DNA of 64,000 nt from Biscogniauxia marginata (Eukaryota; Ascomycota; Sordariomycetes; Xylariales; Xylariaceae): the NCBI GenBank assembly GCA_022695795.1, contig MU404090.1, positions 62,001 to 126,000 of the forward strand, given 5' to 3'. Positions 25,701 to 37,417 of this stretch are shown here, in pieces. The translations under genes and the position numbers were made by a program. The notes below the pieces were generated by a model, which saw only the letters and a list, made by a program, of their open reading frames with translations, was not told the origin of the DNA and did not search any database. Each line of letters opens with the position of its first letter. Position 1 is the stretch's first letter.

Positions 25701-27336
25701 ACAGCGTTAGATAAGACGGGTTGGCTTGGCGCATCACTCTGCTCACGAGGGCTCGAAGTCGATCCGGCTTCACTGCTTGAATCCCCAGAACTGTCGCTGT
25801 CCTCATCACCTGGTCTGTTGCTGATACCGGTCTGCGACTTGTCGATAGAGATCTCTTCGGGGCCACTGTCGGTCTCATCACTGGTTCCATCGCTTTCACT
25901 GCTAGAGTCCGAGGATTCGTGGTCGATGGGTTCATCTAGACCACTGCGGGAGTCGTTGTCGCCGCTGTTATCAGACTCGGAATCAGAATCGGAATCAGAC
26001 GAGTCAGCATCCTCATCATCACTGTCATCCTCAGATTCTTCATTTTCGGAGCTGGAACTTGTACCGCTACTCGATGTTGTCTCGTCGCTCTCTTCGACCG
26101 TCTTCTTCGAGCCCAAGTCGCTACCGTCGGGCATTGCGGAGTCGTCATCCTCTTCGCCGCGTCGCTCGCTTCCCCGTCCCCTTGCGGCAATAGCAGCCAT
26201 TTGGGCGAGACCCTTTCCAGACGTGATGGAGCCGGGAGGAAGTCCACGATGATCGTACTGGAGCACAAACGAAGGAACAGGATCATCGCTGCTCTCTTCG
26301 AATTGGCCTTCGCCAGAGAATTCCGCATTCGGTACGGATTGATCACCGCTAGATACCTGCTTGGGTGAAGCCTTGGACTTTACAGGCTCACTCGCGCGGG
26401 GCCAGGCCAGTAGGGCGGACTCGGAAAGCTTTGGCGCGAATCCGTCGACCAGATGGCCGTACGCTGTTTTCAAGTCGCCCCTGCAGGCCATCAGCACCTT
26501 TTCGCAAATGTCCAGTGGCGCCGAAGGAAATGCGGCCTGCAATGCGGTCATCTTATCGAGTGCCGCGAGGTCCAGTGTCTGCTCCTCGGGGGAGCTTTCG
26601 GGTAGCTCCTCTTCTCCCCCATCTTTGTTGAAGGCTGTGTTCTCCTCCTCTAGCTTGTGGAGCTCCTGTGCAAGATCCTCCTCGTCGGGAGAGTCCAAGT
26701 CATCCTCGTCGGACATGGACCGGTCAGTCGTATCATCAAGCGGCACGTCACTCTCAAATTCACCATCGGCGGCATCGGCGGCCGCCCCGTCCATAAGCAG
26801 GCGCATCGGCGTGTCGCTATCCTCATCTTCTTCGCGAGAAATTCTAGGACGCTTTCGTGGAGGAATGTGGATGGGAGGCCGGCCGCTCGGTGCCCTGAGA
26901 CGAGGACGCCCGAACGGGACTCCATCGATCAAGTGTCTCCCGTCGGAAGAAATCTGGTATCGTCCGCTTATACGTCGCCGCCTAGTATCGTCTCTGTCGA
27001 GTGCTCGTATACTGTATGCAGGACATCCAATCGTCAACTGTTGCTCACTGGAACGCTCTCGCACAGAAGGGGGGAACAAGAAACATACAAGACTCGGTCA
27101 TCCGGCTTGAGCACATTGCGCACAGGTTGATAGTGAAGGCACTCGAAGCTCGTGCCGTCGTCATCGTGCAGTTCGACGACGTAGTCTTCCAACCCCCACT
27201 GCCCACCCTCCAAGGGCACATCCTCGTTCAACTGCTCGAGCAGTTTCGCTATTGTAGGGTTGTCTTCGAGCCGCACATCCCACACGAGGCGAGCCTCGGG
27301 CAGGCCATTGCGGCGAACTACCAGACGTAGCCGCAT
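22772..27336 (-). CDS. Coilin-like acidic nuclear protein, about 1495 aa
   Basis: Exons 27336-27089 and 27011-22772; the GTATGT..CATACAG intron joins K-P-D-D-R-V to F-I-R-A-L-D. The start is the ATG reading M-R-L-R-L-V-V. Seen in order: an N-terminal domain of about 90 residues resembling the coilin N-terminus; GRPRLRAPSGRPP and a basic patch; a CUE/UBA-like helix pair around 225-275 (LQAAFPSAPLDICEKVLMA); a long Asp/Glu/Ser tract with basic KRAKK-type patches; and, near 870-985, a Tudor-like segment beginning R-P-G-E-A-R-V-G-M-V-V-T-W. The Ser/Pro-rich C-terminus ends in a basic KSRKKLSARF. Coilin organises Cajal bodies and snRNP assembly; the assignment is from domain order, not from a search. 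It could instead be an unrelated low-complexity nuclear protein. Confidence 0.7.
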
Positions 27337-27357
27337 GCCCTCGACAGCCGTGACCAA

Positions 27358-28677
27358 GTTACAAATAGTGAATGGAGGTGGTCAACTAGAAATCAGTACG
27401 CTGGGAAATTAACCGGTGTAGATGAACCGTAGTGACTAGGTAGTAGGTAGGCGATGTTAGTCGAATGCGTTCGTGATAGGTGGTATGGAAACTTGGCTTG
27501 GGTTGGGCATCAGAATGGGAGAAAACGCGACTGCAACCAAGAAGATCGCGTTATCACAACTCATTTCGCGCTGTAAAATTCACCGTTGACATTTCAATCG
27601 GCGCAGTTGAGGTGGCGGCAGTTGAAAGCGCTGCGGGGGCCGACAGCTGCAAAGACCTAGGTACTACCTAAGGTACCTCTTCCGTACAGATATTATATGT
27701 CGGTACTTATTAGCCCTGATTTGTATGTACATACGGACTAATAAATGTGCTGAAGATGCCCATATTTCCAGGTAGTACCTACCTACCTACGTAGGTCCCC
27801 ACGTGGGTAGGACGGGGAAGGGCACACACATGTGTGTTAGCTTGGCGGGGGAATTGACTCGTATGGAAGTGCGTGGTACCTAACATCCATGCGTACCTAC
27901 GGTGCTCCATTAGAGCGTACATAACCCGTCAAAACTACCTAGGAATTATATTATAAGAACTTGTTTATTAAATTCTATTTTGAATAGAAAATTTGAAGTA
28001 ATATACATTTCTTATATTTCATGCGGGTTTATATTACGTCGTGTTTAGTGGTGTTTTGTTGTGAATAGCAAAATGCGAATTGACCAATTAGGTCTTTGGC
28101 AGATGCGCTCTACATAATGGACCATCATAAGTGGCAAATAAGCATTGTGTGTACAATAGATCTGTACCTATGAATATGACTACCTAAACATAAAAATGTA
28201 CCAATGATATATAATATGCGAAACCTAGATCAAAGACATATGTTATGCATGCCATAATACCGTCCACCTTTTCCCTCGACGCCATAGCAACATTGTAGAG
28301 AGCTGCGTAGGTACTTTTGTCTTCCAGGCCAGAATAAAACATCACCGCCGTGGGCTTGTCGTGTTTTCCTGGTTACCCATGTTTGATCTCCCCTCTCTTG
28401 ATAATAATGCTGCCTCTCTTTTCTCGGCTGGGTCGGGCACTCAGACCGGTTTATAGTTCCTGGCCACATTCGGGCGTCGAAAGAGACAAGAGAGTGTAAT
28501 CAGAACTGTCGCCGGCGATGACATATCCTGCGCGTCGACTATGAGGTGTCACGCGTCTAGAATCGTGCTCTATACATAGCCACACATATAAACATACCAT
28601 ATCCATTTTTGTCCCCTAGCTTTCGAGTTCTCGGGAGGCAAAAAAAAATTGTAATATCGACAGCACACCCAAGCATG
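27358..28677. other. Intergenic with AT-rich island and CCTACC repeats
   Basis: No gene is seen. Bases 27660-27900 hold several TACCTACCTAC/GTAGGT words, some facing each other as short palindromes. Bases 27935-28080 are markedly AT-rich. Confidence 0.55.
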
Positions 28678-30007
28678 TCAAGATGTCCAGTTGCCCATCT
28701 CCAACATATGGCCCATCTTCTCGATCTGCAGCTCGTCAGCTCAAGTCTTGGTCACGGCACATAACGAGATATGAAAATAAAGAAAATAAAGGGAAAAATA
28801 AAAATAAAAATTTCACCCGAGAGGGAATAGCCCTTACCTTGGTTTTTAAATATCCTTCTACCTCCTGGCTCTTGAAACCGCCTTTGCCCTTCCAGCTTAG
28901 GGGCACCATGGCAACACGCTCTGTCACCCGGATCTCTCGGTTCGGCCCCTCGACCGCCCTGATCTTGTCCGGATTGTTCGTCAACAGCTTCACCTCCTCT
29001 TGTCCGAGGTCTAGTAGCATGGCTGTGGCCAATCCGTAGCTGCGCGCGTCAGCGGGGTGCCGTAGCAACAGGTTGGCCTCGACCGTATCGGATCCGAGAT
29101 CCTGCAGATTGTATGCCTTTAGCTTCTCGCCCAGCCCGATGCCCCGGCCCTCTTGTCGCAGGTAGATAATAATCCCTCCATTGGGGGCGGCGGTCGGCAG
29201 GGACATCAGCCGAGCTGCCTCGTCTAGCTGCTCGCCGCAGTCGCAACGCGCAGACCACGCCGTCTCGCCGGTATAGCATTCCGAGTGTATCCGCACAAGC
29301 GGCGGGCCGCTCTGGACAGGAACCGCGCCGGCTAATTCCCCCTCGGCCGAGCTTCCCATCATGCCGCTCCTCGTCCTGCCCGGGTATAGGCGCCCCGTGT
29401 ATGCACCTCTGACCATGCGGTCCATCTCGGTCTCTCCCTCTCTAGGCGCGTCGAGCGACTTGCTTCTGATGTGAGGCCCGAACACGATGGCCAGGTGCTC
29501 CTTGTTGTCGGCATTGTTAGCGTACAGGTGCAGGAACATCTCTGTTCCCGTCACGGTCGGGATGCGCGCGCGGACGATGCATTGTACTTCGGGCAGTGTC
29601 TCGAGAAGACGCGGTCGCTTGGTGCCGCAGCCGCCGGACGGTACTGAAGAATCTACGGGAATGCCGCGCGGTTCGGCCGTGGGTGTCGCAGCGCCGGGGG
29701 TCGACGGCGGGGTAAAGGCGGGCGAGAGAAGAGACGGCGGGAGCGGTTGGGTCTGATCGGCCGTAGACGAGGTCGCGGACGGAATCGAGGTCGCGTTCGA
29801 AGCTGGGGCTGACGTAGGCGGCTGGGAAAGCGATGACAGAGAGAATTTCCCGTTGCGGCCTATTCGCGATGGTTGGATGTCATCGTGGTCCGGAACAGGC
29901 CGTGACTGCGGGGAGTAAAAGGACGGGAGATGTTCCGTTTCTTGCAGCAATTCGACGTCACGAACCTTGCCGTCGGCGTGCGCCGTAGGGGCCTCGGGGT
30001 TCGACAT
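28678..30007 (-). CDS. RIB1: GTP cyclohydrolase II, 405 aa
   Basis: Exons 30007-28838 and 28725-28678. The short last exon adds I-E-K-M-G-H-M-L-E, the conserved family end, whereas the unspliced frame would end in a hydrophobic nonsense tail. Catalyses the first committed riboflavin step, GTP to 2,5-diamino-6-ribosylamino-pyrimidinone 5'-phosphate plus formate and pyrophosphate. The zinc ligands Cys244, 255 and 257 stand in [20 protein letters not shown]. The substrate loop [14 protein letters not shown] follows at about 282-295. A roughly 140-residue Ser/Thr/Pro-rich N-terminal extension is common in fungal forms. It is cytosolic and has no pathway neighbours here. Confidence 0.95.
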
Positions 30008-31151
30008 GTTTTAGTTGAACAATGAGGTGACTGGTTAGAGAGAAAGCGTAATAATAAAATTAAGAAGGTGGCCGTAGAAGCAAGTACGGAAGCCCGGTAA
30101 GGTGCAGGTATGTCAGCAGCACTCGGGCCCGCAATTTGCCTTACACAACCAGGCCTTTCCTTTATCGGGGCCGGTAGGTGGTAACGCTGCTACTAGTCAT
30201 GTACTCGACGGTTTACCTTCCTCTAAAAACTTAATCATGTGTAATGCACTGAAGTTCTACCAAGGGTGCATACTCGTTGCAAACTTACTTACGTATAGTT
30301 AACTATAATGCCTGATATTTTAAACCCTGACATGGGAGTAGTATGTATGGTTTGCTGTGGTGAAAGCTAAAGAGAGGTCCCTGATTTAACTGTCGTCATC
30401 GCTGATTAGATAAGATAAGGTCCACTGTTTACCAGCGACGATGTGCAGATTTGTAAGCGGCCGTCGCTTGTCTGCTGTGAACAATTAGAGTGGATAGGTA
30501 ATCATCTAACATTCAACAAAGGACTGCCTTCAATGCTGCGTTTAACAGATGTGGTAGCCTGTCTGCCAGTTGCTAAAAATGGGATCGTATGAGAGGTTTC
30601 CCAGCTCGTATACGATTGGCGGCATAAGATCTGCGATTTAAGAAGGAACAAAACCCTAGAGAAGGCTGTGATGATTTTACTGAAGCCATTGCGTGGCATC
30701 CGTGCAACGCAGAATCTTGCCGACATGGCCGCTCGGGAGCCGGCAACCTAGGGTACACGGTAGATCCTCGTTTCACGTTCAGATGATTGATCGCCTCCGA
30801 CCTGGACGGTCTTGGCGAACCCGATGTTTCAACTGATCTCATCGTCCTCGACGCCCCTTTCCGGGCTAGTTTGGTTCGCTCTGCTTACACGGCTTGAGGC
30901 TCGGGTCCCGTCGAGGCCCTTGGCATTGACGTCTCATCCGTAATTCAGATCGTCTCTGCGGTGTGGGTAAGTGTCTTGACGTCGTGCTCTGCAATGTACA
31001 CTATGTAAATGGGATGATCGTAGCCAAAACCCACTGCTCCTGCAGGTATTAAAGATGGCTTGGCACTCCTGCTCTGCCGACGTGCCTCCCCCCGGAGCGA
31101 TGACAACCACAACCAACTAGCTAGGTATCGATAGAGCTGAGTGCAGCGTCC
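30008..31151. other. Intergenic, divergent promoters
   Basis: Lies between RIB1 (minus) and the 7-TM protein (plus). Only short unconvincing frames are present (for example 30573-30842 minus). No RNA gene was recognised. Confidence 0.55.
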
Positions 31152-32245
31152 ATGTCGTTCTTTGAAGCGTCGTCCGTAGAAGGACTGGCCCCTGCCGGGC
31201 TGTCGGTCGCCGAGGCCGAACAGCTCAGGAAGAATTGCGAGTCGGTCGGCGAGGGTTTCCCTGACATTGCGGGCATAGGGGTCATGGTCTCATTTGCCGG
31301 CCAGGCCTTCCTGTCTCTGGTCATCACCACATATGTCTTCTTACTGTCGCGTACCGGAAGCCTCGAGATCGAGCACGAGAAAGGAACGGAGATGTACCGA
31401 CGCCAAAGGAAGAGGCTGAAAGCCTTCTCGCAGATGCTGATGGTTGGGAACGACTCCCAGATGCTCCTCGGTATCGCCTACATGATCACGATATGGACCA
31501 AGCAGGATAACATCGGAGTTTACCATCTCAGGCTGGGCTTTGACACGGTGAGCCTTGTGGGGTAAGCCACCTCCCATCAGCCGCTCGTTCGCGGAACTTG
31601 GACATCCCTTTTATTCTCATGCTGACACGCTCCTCACCCACCTACAGCGTATCGAGCATAGTGGCATTCATCTGGACGGCTTTCTGCCATAAGAAGCTGG
31701 GCCAGCCCGCGCACCGTCTATCCTTACGATACACTGCCACGTATATATATGCCATATTCTTCTTTGCTCTCACCGTCGTCCTCATCACCCACCTGCTGAA
31801 ATGGGACGAACGCTCGCCAGAGCCGGGGCTGTGCTACGAGACACGCGGCACTTCGGACCCCGGCACCCAGGCGCCCGCCACGGAGATATTCTACGTCGCG
31901 GTGACGGGCATTTCGCTGCAGGGCTTCATGATCACGGCCCTCTTCAGCGGCGAGAGATCTAGAAAGCCGCTTGTCGTCACGGCCATCTTGCAGTTCATAT
32001 TGCACGCGTACATGATGGTAACAGTCAGGGAGGCAAATCAACCTTTGCTCGAGGGCGTCGAGAGAGAAGACCAATGGGATTTCGGACAAACCACGACCCT
32101 CTCGCTATTTGGGCTGTCCCTGTTAGAGGTTGCGAAAAGAGCCTGGCGGTATTGGCAATGGAGTCAAGAATCGGACAAGAGAATCATGGAGGAGGGCCGA
32201 AAGTTCAAGCCCGCCGGCTACGAACCGTCATTATATGATGATTGA
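31152..32245 (+). CDS. Multi-pass membrane protein of unknown function, 335 aa
   Basis: Exons 31152-31561 and 31648-32245; the GTAAGC..CTACAG intron joins V-S-L-V-G to V-S-S-I-V. About seven hydrophobic segments are visible, including GVMVSFAGQAFLSLVITTYV, SQMLLGIAYMITIW, SSIVAFIWTAF, YIYAIFFFALTVVLITHLL, FYVAVTGISLQGFMITALF and PLVVTAILQFILHAYMM. The N-terminus (about 40 residues) looks extracellular and the C-terminus is a charged cytoplasmic tail. I do not recognise a named family. The topology resembles orphan fungal 7-TM proteins, but no ligand-receptor motif is visible. Confidence 0.8.
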
Positions 32246-33507
32246 CGGGCCTGAATGATTTACTGCATCATACAGACCTTTCAACCGGCCTAGCGCAAAA
32301 TACATAGGTTAGGCACGGCTGGGCCATGCGGATTGGTGGTGATCAAGCGGAGGCGGGAGGTCGTCGGCGTAAGTTGTGTTAAAACCTCCAATCCGTGTAG
32401 ATGTCATAGAAGATAATATTTAATCTGGGCTAGAAGAACAAGATGCAAGCATCTCTTCAGTATTGGATCTTTGGAATTTACAAGATCAGGCCGGTATTGG
32501 ATTAAACGTTATCAGATTTGCCAAAGCAACGTCCACTACACGCCGAAGAATATGCCGCTTATCACGAATAAAAGATTATGGCATGGGCCATCAATGAGCA
32601 TGTGTGGTTAGTCGAGAGAGGAGTTAGGAGCTGGATGACCACGCCGAGATTGGACCGACGGGATACTTGCATACCTAGCTTGCAGGTTGTAATAGGCTAT
32701 CTAAGTAGTGCTAACCGGTTTCAAGGTTCCGGGGAGGTATCGGATTTCGATTCCGTATTAGAGCATGAGAATAGACGAAGTGATGCATAGAGACTTGGTC
32801 TTATAGAGAGAGATAGGAACACAATGGAATAGCGGATTCCCGTGTCATATTTCCCGCTTATGAGATTTTCCCTTCAAATCATAATGTCAGTCTGAGTGCA
32901 AGTCACAGCTCGTATCTCGTGACTGTGGGTACTTATATTCTTCACCTTTATAATATCGATAACCTATAGGTTGCTTACGTACGCGATATCCCGGCAGCTG
33001 CCCGGTCTGGAATCTTCCTCCCCAGAGTTCAAAAAGAACCACAGTGCCGGACTGGAGCCGAACCTCCTTCCTAAGAGGGTAAGTAACAGGACACTGATAA
33101 ACCGCGATAGGTGTTACACCCGGTTGGCAGTCTTAGTGTACCTAGCAACTTACGATCGGCAGAGTAGGAAATTCTCCCAAGGTAGTATCATAAGGTTTAT
33201 CGCCCTCGGGTTTCTCACCCATGTCTTAAATGTGTGCAGAATGAAAGAGGGGAACATGGGGTGAAAGGGTGCAAGATAGGTATGGAGGTTGTTTCCCCGA
33301 CTTCACTGGTAAGACTGACGATAGCATGCTCCACAGGATGGCAACCACTATCGCGGCCATTGCTGTGCCATAGATAAAAAGATAGAAACGAGTTCTGTTA
33401 CTTAAAAGGTACAGCGCCATGTGTGGTGTGCCGCTCCGTCCTGGTCGATGTCTGTGGTTTGAGTTATCTCACCTACAGCTGGACCCTATGATAACCCTAC
33501 CTTCTTT
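32246..33507. other. Intergenic
   Basis: No supported gene. Short frames at 32578-32790 and 32971-33264 lack any family resemblance. The right end should hold the promoter of the OPT gene. Confidence 0.55.
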
Positions 33508-36071
33508 ATGGCATCCGATAGCGACAAGAAGATCAGCGATGAATTACGCGGCGAGCCTAAGGCCGCGCGCAGCTTCACCGCGGACCACGATGTTGAGATC
33601 ACGAACGGCCATCTAACCGAGCTTGAAGTCGATATAAGCGGCATCCTCTCCAGGGCGGAGGAAGAAGGCGACTGGGATGCCGATACGAGCCCGTTCCCAG
33701 CCGTGCGGGCGGTGGTGCCAGAGACGGACGACCCGGGCATCCCAGTCAACACGTTCAGAGCTTGGTTTCTAGGCATTGTAAGCAACAGAGAATTATCAGC
33801 AGTGAAACTGCGCGGCCGTTGACAACTCGGCAGGTCTTTGTGTTCGTAGGCGCGGGAGTGAACCAGTTCTTCGCACTTCGCTACCCGGGAGTTCACATCG
33901 TGTCGCTCGTTGCGGAATTGCTGGCTTTCCCACTCGGAGTCGCCATGGCCAAAATGCTGCCTATCAGTCGTTTCAACCCCGATCGCCATTTCAATGTCAA
34001 GGAACACGCACTCATCACCATCATGAGCAACGTCTCCTTTGGGTTCGGCTCCGCAGATGCTACGAATCTTATCCAGGCCGCCAGGTTCTACGGTTTCGAT
34101 ATGCCGACCGGCCTCTCGCTGATGGCCGTGATCTGCTGCCAGCTGTGCGGCTACGGCATCGCCGGCCTCTGCGGCGCGCTGCTTGTCCAGCCGGCTACCA
34201 TGATCTGGCCCGGCGTGCTCGGGAACGTGGCACTGCTCAGTTCACTCCACTCCCGGGGCAACGCTGTCGCGAACGGGTGGCGGATCACTCGCATCAGGTT
34301 CTTCGTGGTCGTGGGGTTTATCGCCTTCGTATGGTACTGGTTTCCCGGTCTGATCTTCACTGGGCTGAGTTACTTCACTTGGATCTGCTGGATCGCGCCG
34401 AAAAATCTGGCAGTGAACCACGTCTTCGGCATGGTTACGGGCTTGGGACTATTCCCTCTGACCTTTGACTGGTCTATGATCGCGTACACCACGAACCCTC
34501 TCCTCAGTCCGCACTGGGCAGCCGTTAATGTCTTTGTGGGATTCGCGATTTTCTTCTGGATCGTCACGCCCGCCATCTACTACACGAACACATGGTTCAC
34601 GTCGTATCTGCCCCTGTGTACGGCGGATGTGTACGATCGCTTCGGAGAGCTCTACGACACGTCGAAAGTCATTACCAATAATTTGTTCGACAAGGAAAAG
34701 TACGCCGCATACTCGCCACCCTACCTTCCCGCGACGTTTGCGTTCGTCTACGGGTTGTCCTTCGCGTCAATTACTAGGTGAGCGATGAATCGACTCTGGC
34801 CGAAAGGAGCTTTGCTGACTATGAGATAGTGTTCTCTCGCACGTATACTGTTTCCACTGGGAGGATGTATTACACGCGCTCCGCGGATCTCTCAAGCTGG
34901 ATATCCATGCGCGGCTTATGAAGACCTATAGGAAAGTCCCGATCTATTGGTGGGTAGCGATCGTGCTCATCGTGTTCGGGATGAGTGTCGCTATGGCCCA
35001 GGTGTACAGCACGGGACTTCCGGTGTATGGCGTCGTGCTGGCATTCGTAATACCGGCCATCTATATGGTGCCCTGCGGGATGATCCAGGGCGTGACAAAC
35101 GTGAACGCCAACCAGATAAACGTCCTGTCCGAGTTCATAGGCGGATACATGTTCCAGGGGCGGCCGATCGCCAACATCCTATTTAAAACCCTATCTACCG
35201 ACGTCGTAGGCCAGGGACTCTTTTTCGCCGCTGACATGAAACTCGGTCATTACCTGAAGATCCCGCCTCGCACTCTGTTCTTCGCCCAAGGGCTGGCGAC
35301 AGTCCTCGGCGCCCTCACCCAGGCAGGCGTCACGCTTGTGAGTAAACATAACGCACCCTCCCACGCTATTACTCTTGATTCCCGAATACCTCTGAGGACA
35401 TACCGGTCGAGTGTTTGCTAACCCCCCGATGCCTCAGTGGATGCTAGGAAACGTGGACGGTATCTGCGATGCGGACCAACCCAACGGCTTCACCTGTCCT
35501 GTCGGTCGCACCGTATACAGCAGTTCCGTCATCTGGGGTCTCGTCGGTCCCGGCCGTCTCTATTCCGTCGGCAAGATCTACAGCGGCCTGTTGCATTTCT
35601 TCTGGATTGGGCTTCTCCTCCCGCCGATTACCTACTACATCTGGAAGAAGACACGAAGCGACTTCGTTCGCAAGATCAACTGGCCGCTCATCTTTGTAGG
35701 CACGTACAGCGTCCCGCCGGCCACGGGTATCAACTACAGCAGCTGGTACATTGTCAACCTCGTATTCAATAAGATAATCTATAATAGGTTCTATGCGTGG
35801 TGGACTAAGTATAACTACGTCCTCGCCGCGGCGCTGGACACGGGCCTCGCGATCAGCGGCATCGTGATCTTCTTTGCCATCACTTACGGGCCAAACCTTC
35901 AGTTCCCAGATTGGTGGGGCAACACAGTGTAAGATCCTTCCCGGCTAGCCGTGTCGTGAACATGCTGACATCCAGTTCAGGTGGCAGAATACGGCGGACA
36001 AGGAGGGTCTGCCGTGGTTGCCCATGCCAGACGTCGGATACTTTGGGCCACCGAACGGGACGTGGTCGTGA
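33508..36071 (+). CDS. OPT-family oligopeptide transporter, 767 aa
   Basis: Exons 33508-33777, 33834-34777, 34830-35337, 35438-35928 and 35981-36071, all with GT..AG borders and consistent phase. A charged cytosolic N-terminus of about 80 residues leads to FRAWFLGI and then many membrane spans. Family-typical stretches are VNQFFALRYPGV, NPDRHFNVKEHALITIMSNV, PATMIWPGVLGNVALL, QINVLSEFIGGYMFQGRPIA and PPATGINYSSW. OPT proteins move small peptides (tetra/pentapeptides, some glutathione) across the plasma membrane with protons. The cargo is not readable. With the secreted S28 and M36 peptidases nearby it fits peptide scavenging, though no operon-like link exists in fungi. Confidence 0.93.
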
Positions 36072-36149
36072 GGCGTCGGTGGCTGCTGAGATAGACGCAG
36101 GTTGCGAATGTTGTAGGTTATACCATGCGTCGCTAGCTAACGAGTCACT

Positions 36150-36300
36150 TAAATACATTGTAAACCCACAAATTACTAACCATTCACTTATACCCTATTT
36201 AAGCAAATTTGAAGTTATAAATACCTAGTTTCAAAGTAATTGATTAATATGAAAATTAATATGAAATTAATATATTAACCTAACAAGGGTGATATATTGT
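36150..36300. repeat. AT-rich stretch with ATTAATATGAA-type direct repeats
   Basis: Just after the OPT gene the sequence becomes strongly AT-rich. Near 36235-36275 the unit ATTAATATGAA occurs in tandem with small changes, ending in ATTAATATATTAA. Its role is unknown; it could be a terminator-like or decayed segment between the OPT gene and the pseudogene. Confidence 0.5.
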
Positions 36301-36489
36301 CTCGAGACTTAAGATGTTACCTACCGGTTTATGGAATAAATAACTCCCCCATTACTAATATGCGTATCTGGTCCTCCATTCCTGAATATAAATATATGGA
36401 GGGGGTAAAGGCCGATCAAATGGTATGTCTCGAGGTTGGGCGACATTCCAGGCTTTGTATCTTGTCAGGCCTGCTACGAAGACTATCTT

Positions 36490-37417
36490 ATGAGCAATAA
36501 ATTCGGCGCCTTTTTCGAACCCAGCCCGCCTCGCCACGACGGCAATTTGTGGTCGTGCGACGTCGCCGTTCCGTTTATCCGGAGAGAGTACGAAGCTAAG
36601 AAGAGTAGGTAATCCCTGGGCCGGGTTCGCCGTGGAAGCTAAAGCACGCCTATCCGCCAACCCTTGCCCCTAGGGGACAAAGGCATCGACGTACGGGAGA
36701 AATCGGTTCTTCCCGACAGACGGGCCGGAGGGGCTTGTTCTCTGCGAGGCTTGCTACTGCGACTAGGTCATCGGCACAGGCGAAGAGTCGAAGTGGATGA
36801 CGGCCGAGGGTCTCCGGCGCGAGACAGGCCACATGGCCCGCTGCGCCATGGGCGTTTTCAACATCAAGGTCGCCATGCCGTGCGCGGACGACGGCATCAC
36901 GGATGGCGTCTGGTACGCGCTGCCCTCGGACCCGGCCGACTTCGGCATCTGCGGGCGCGTGCTACGCCGCCATCGCGGAGTCCCTCGGCGTGTCGCGCTC
37001 TACAGCCTGCGGATGCGCGCGATATACGCGGAATGCGGCGGGGGCTGTGACTCCGCGGACCCGGCGCCGCTGCTCGAGTATTCGGCGCCGCCGCCGCGGG
37101 TGTTCGTAGACACGGTGCTGCCGTGCCGGATGATCCTGTTCCAGCAGCGCGTGGCGCTCGAGAAATAGAATATGCTCAACATCATGAGCTCGCACTACAC
37201 ACACTCGGGCCAGATACAGGAGCAGGAGGTTGTGTATAGCGGCAGCACGCCCTACACGTATAGCGCGCCCGGGTTGGGCGGGGGCTTCGCTAATATAGAC
37301 CTCCTGCAGGGCGCCGCGTACGGCAGGCAGGCCTCGGATATCGCGGCGGGTATTCGCAGCGGCAACTGGGCGTTGACCGTAAAGCAGCTGGAGGAGAGGT
37401 GGCAGGCTGTTGAGTAA
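36490..37417 (+). pseudogene. Broken copy of a fungal protein family annotated loosely as integral membrane protein
   Basis: From the ATG at 36490 a frame reads M-S-N-K-F-G-A-F-F-E-P and continues to EYEAKKSR, where it is lost. The reading then moves to another frame (WAGFAVEAKARLSANP from about 36619) and meets TAG at 36671 and TAG at 36764. It goes on as WMTAEGLRRETGHMARCAMG and WYALPSDPADFGIC, shifts frame near 36955 (the continuation ACYAAIAESLGVS sits in another frame), returns as PLLEYSAPPPRVFVDTVLP, meets TAG at 37166, and ends with YGRQASDIAAG and VKQLEERWQAVE at 37415-37417. The pieces keep the order I know from a fungal family with no known function, usually several hundred residues longer, so internal deletions are also likely. 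It is clearly non-functional unless splicing hides all the breaks, for which I see no splice sites. Confidence 0.75.

Noticed and set aside
25044..26252. 402-aa plus-strand frame
   Set aside because: It is the antisense of the Ser/Asp/Glu-rich part of the coilin-like gene; such repeats keep the opposite strand open and give a Ser/Leu-rich artefact.
28736..28838. Hydrophobic C-terminal tail of the unspliced GTP cyclohydrolase II frame
   Set aside because: It is intron sequence; splicing at 28837/28726 gives the conserved family C-terminus instead.
36664..37168. Separate small proteins at 36664-37050, 36797-37168 and 36903-37109
   Set aside because: They are fragments in different frames of one broken gene, as shown by conserved blocks in order.
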